Of a DNA stretch of 64,000 nucleotides, positions 63,501-64,000 are shown one piece after another. This DNA comes from Paragordius varius (Eukaryota; Nematomorpha), in contig OZ176053.1 of the NCBI GenBank assembly GCA_964247055.1, positions 6,448,001-6,512,000 on the forward strand, given 5' to 3'. The stretch's first letter is position 1. Each line of letters opens with the position of its first letter. The notes beneath the pieces were generated by a model that was given only the letters and a program-made list of their open reading frames with translations, was not told the origin of the DNA and did not search any database. Made by a program: the position numbers and the translations under genes.

Positions 63501-64000
63501 TTATTTGATTGTTGAAAAGTAATGGTTGATTGGTGAAAATAGTAATACCCGCACGCTTATAATTATTTGATTGTTGAAAAGTAATGGTTGATTGGTGGAA
63601 ATAGTAATACCCGAACGCTTAAAATTTTTTGATTGTTGAAAAGTAATGCTTGATTGGTGGAAATAGTACCCGTACGCTTATAATTATTTGATTGTTGAAA
63701 AGTAATGGTTGATTAGAGAAAATACTAATACCCGAACGCTTAAAATTATTTGATTGTTGAAAAGTAATGGTTGATTGGTGGAAATAGTAATACCCGCACG
63801 CTTATAATTATTTGATTGTTGAAAAAATGGTTGATTGGTGGAAATAGTAATACCCGCACGCTTATAATTATTTGATTGTTGAAAAGTAATGGTTGATTGG
63901 TGGAAATAGTACCCGTACGCTTATAATTATTTGATTGTTGAAAAGTAATGGTTGATTGGTGGAAATAGTAATACCCGAACGCTTAAAATTTTTTGATTAT

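Larger units (their letters stand above)
52140..64000. repeat. Satellite array, about 62-bp monomer, continuing past the right edge
   Basis: Nearly 190 tandem head-to-tail monomers fill almost 12 kb. A typical unit is ATTATTTGATTGTTGAAAAG then TAATGGTTGATTGGTGGAAA then TAGTAATACCCGCACGCTTATA (62 bp). Two common monomer classes differ at linked sites. One has CCGCACGCTTATAA with GATTGTTG and ATGGTTG; the other has CCGAACGCTTAAAA with GATTATTG and ATGCTTG. Shorter variants lack AAT (GTACCCG) or more (GGAAAATACCCG). Monomers from 52140 to about 52900 are strongly diverged, as expected at an array edge. There are no coding frames of interest and no spacer sequences. Confidence 0.98.

Noticed and set aside
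52911-64000. Possible CRISPR-like array
   Set aside because: Units are contiguous 62-bp tandem copies without unique spacers in a eukaryotic setting; it is a satellite.
52911-64000. CENP-B box in the satellite monomer
   Set aside because: The reverse strand has GCGTGCGGGT, but the TTCG and A positions required by the CENP-B box are not matched.

Overview
This is an AT-rich animal (metazoan) nuclear window. The gene set points to an arthropod: a contactin with an N-terminal C-type lectin domain and a GPI signal is the insect/arthropod architecture, and the NMDA-receptor fragment reads closest, from memory, to arthropod Nmdar2. A chelicerate such as a mite would fit, but nothing here proves it. 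Genes are sparse and separated by AT-rich DNA, small DNA transposons and broken LINEs.

Layout. 1-4795 (-): 5' half of an NMDA-type glutamate receptor subunit 2 (six exons of the amino-terminal domain, running off the left edge). 5.3-9.5 kb: a hAT-like element, LINE remnants and a TIR element. 9661-11767 (+): complete NUDT21/CFIm25 (mRNA 3'-end processing). 14265-16032 (-): complete MMD/PAQR-type seven-pass membrane protein. 16.7-19.4 kb: a nested stack of three transposable elements. 19866-32270 (+): contactin, about 26 exons. 34.0-35.1 kb: LINE. 36109-40270 (+): chondroitin synthase/CHGN-family protein, partly resolved. 38.5-44.6 kb: nested and clustered DNA elements. 45244-47895 (+): intronless spenito/RBM15-type RNA-binding protein. 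50.1-51.2 kb: fold-back element. 52.1-64.0 kb: a satellite of about 62-bp monomers with 2.5-kb higher-order repeats, running off the right edge.

The most unusual observation is a set of extremely short introns. Splice models forced by conserved protein sequence need introns of 22, 26 and 30 nt in MMD, 23 nt in NUDT21 and 25 nt in contactin. All have GT-AG ends, and all cause a stop or a frameshift if retained. The same genes also carry ordinary introns of 50 to 1,400 nt, so one spliceosome appears to handle both classes. The satellite is the second notable feature: its higher-order structure, near-identical internal copies and decayed left edge resemble centromeric or heterochromatic satellite organisation.

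The genes do not form an operon or pathway. Nmdar2 and contactin act at neuronal membranes and cell junctions, CHGN in Golgi chondroitin synthesis, and NUDT21 and spenito in nuclear RNA processing.
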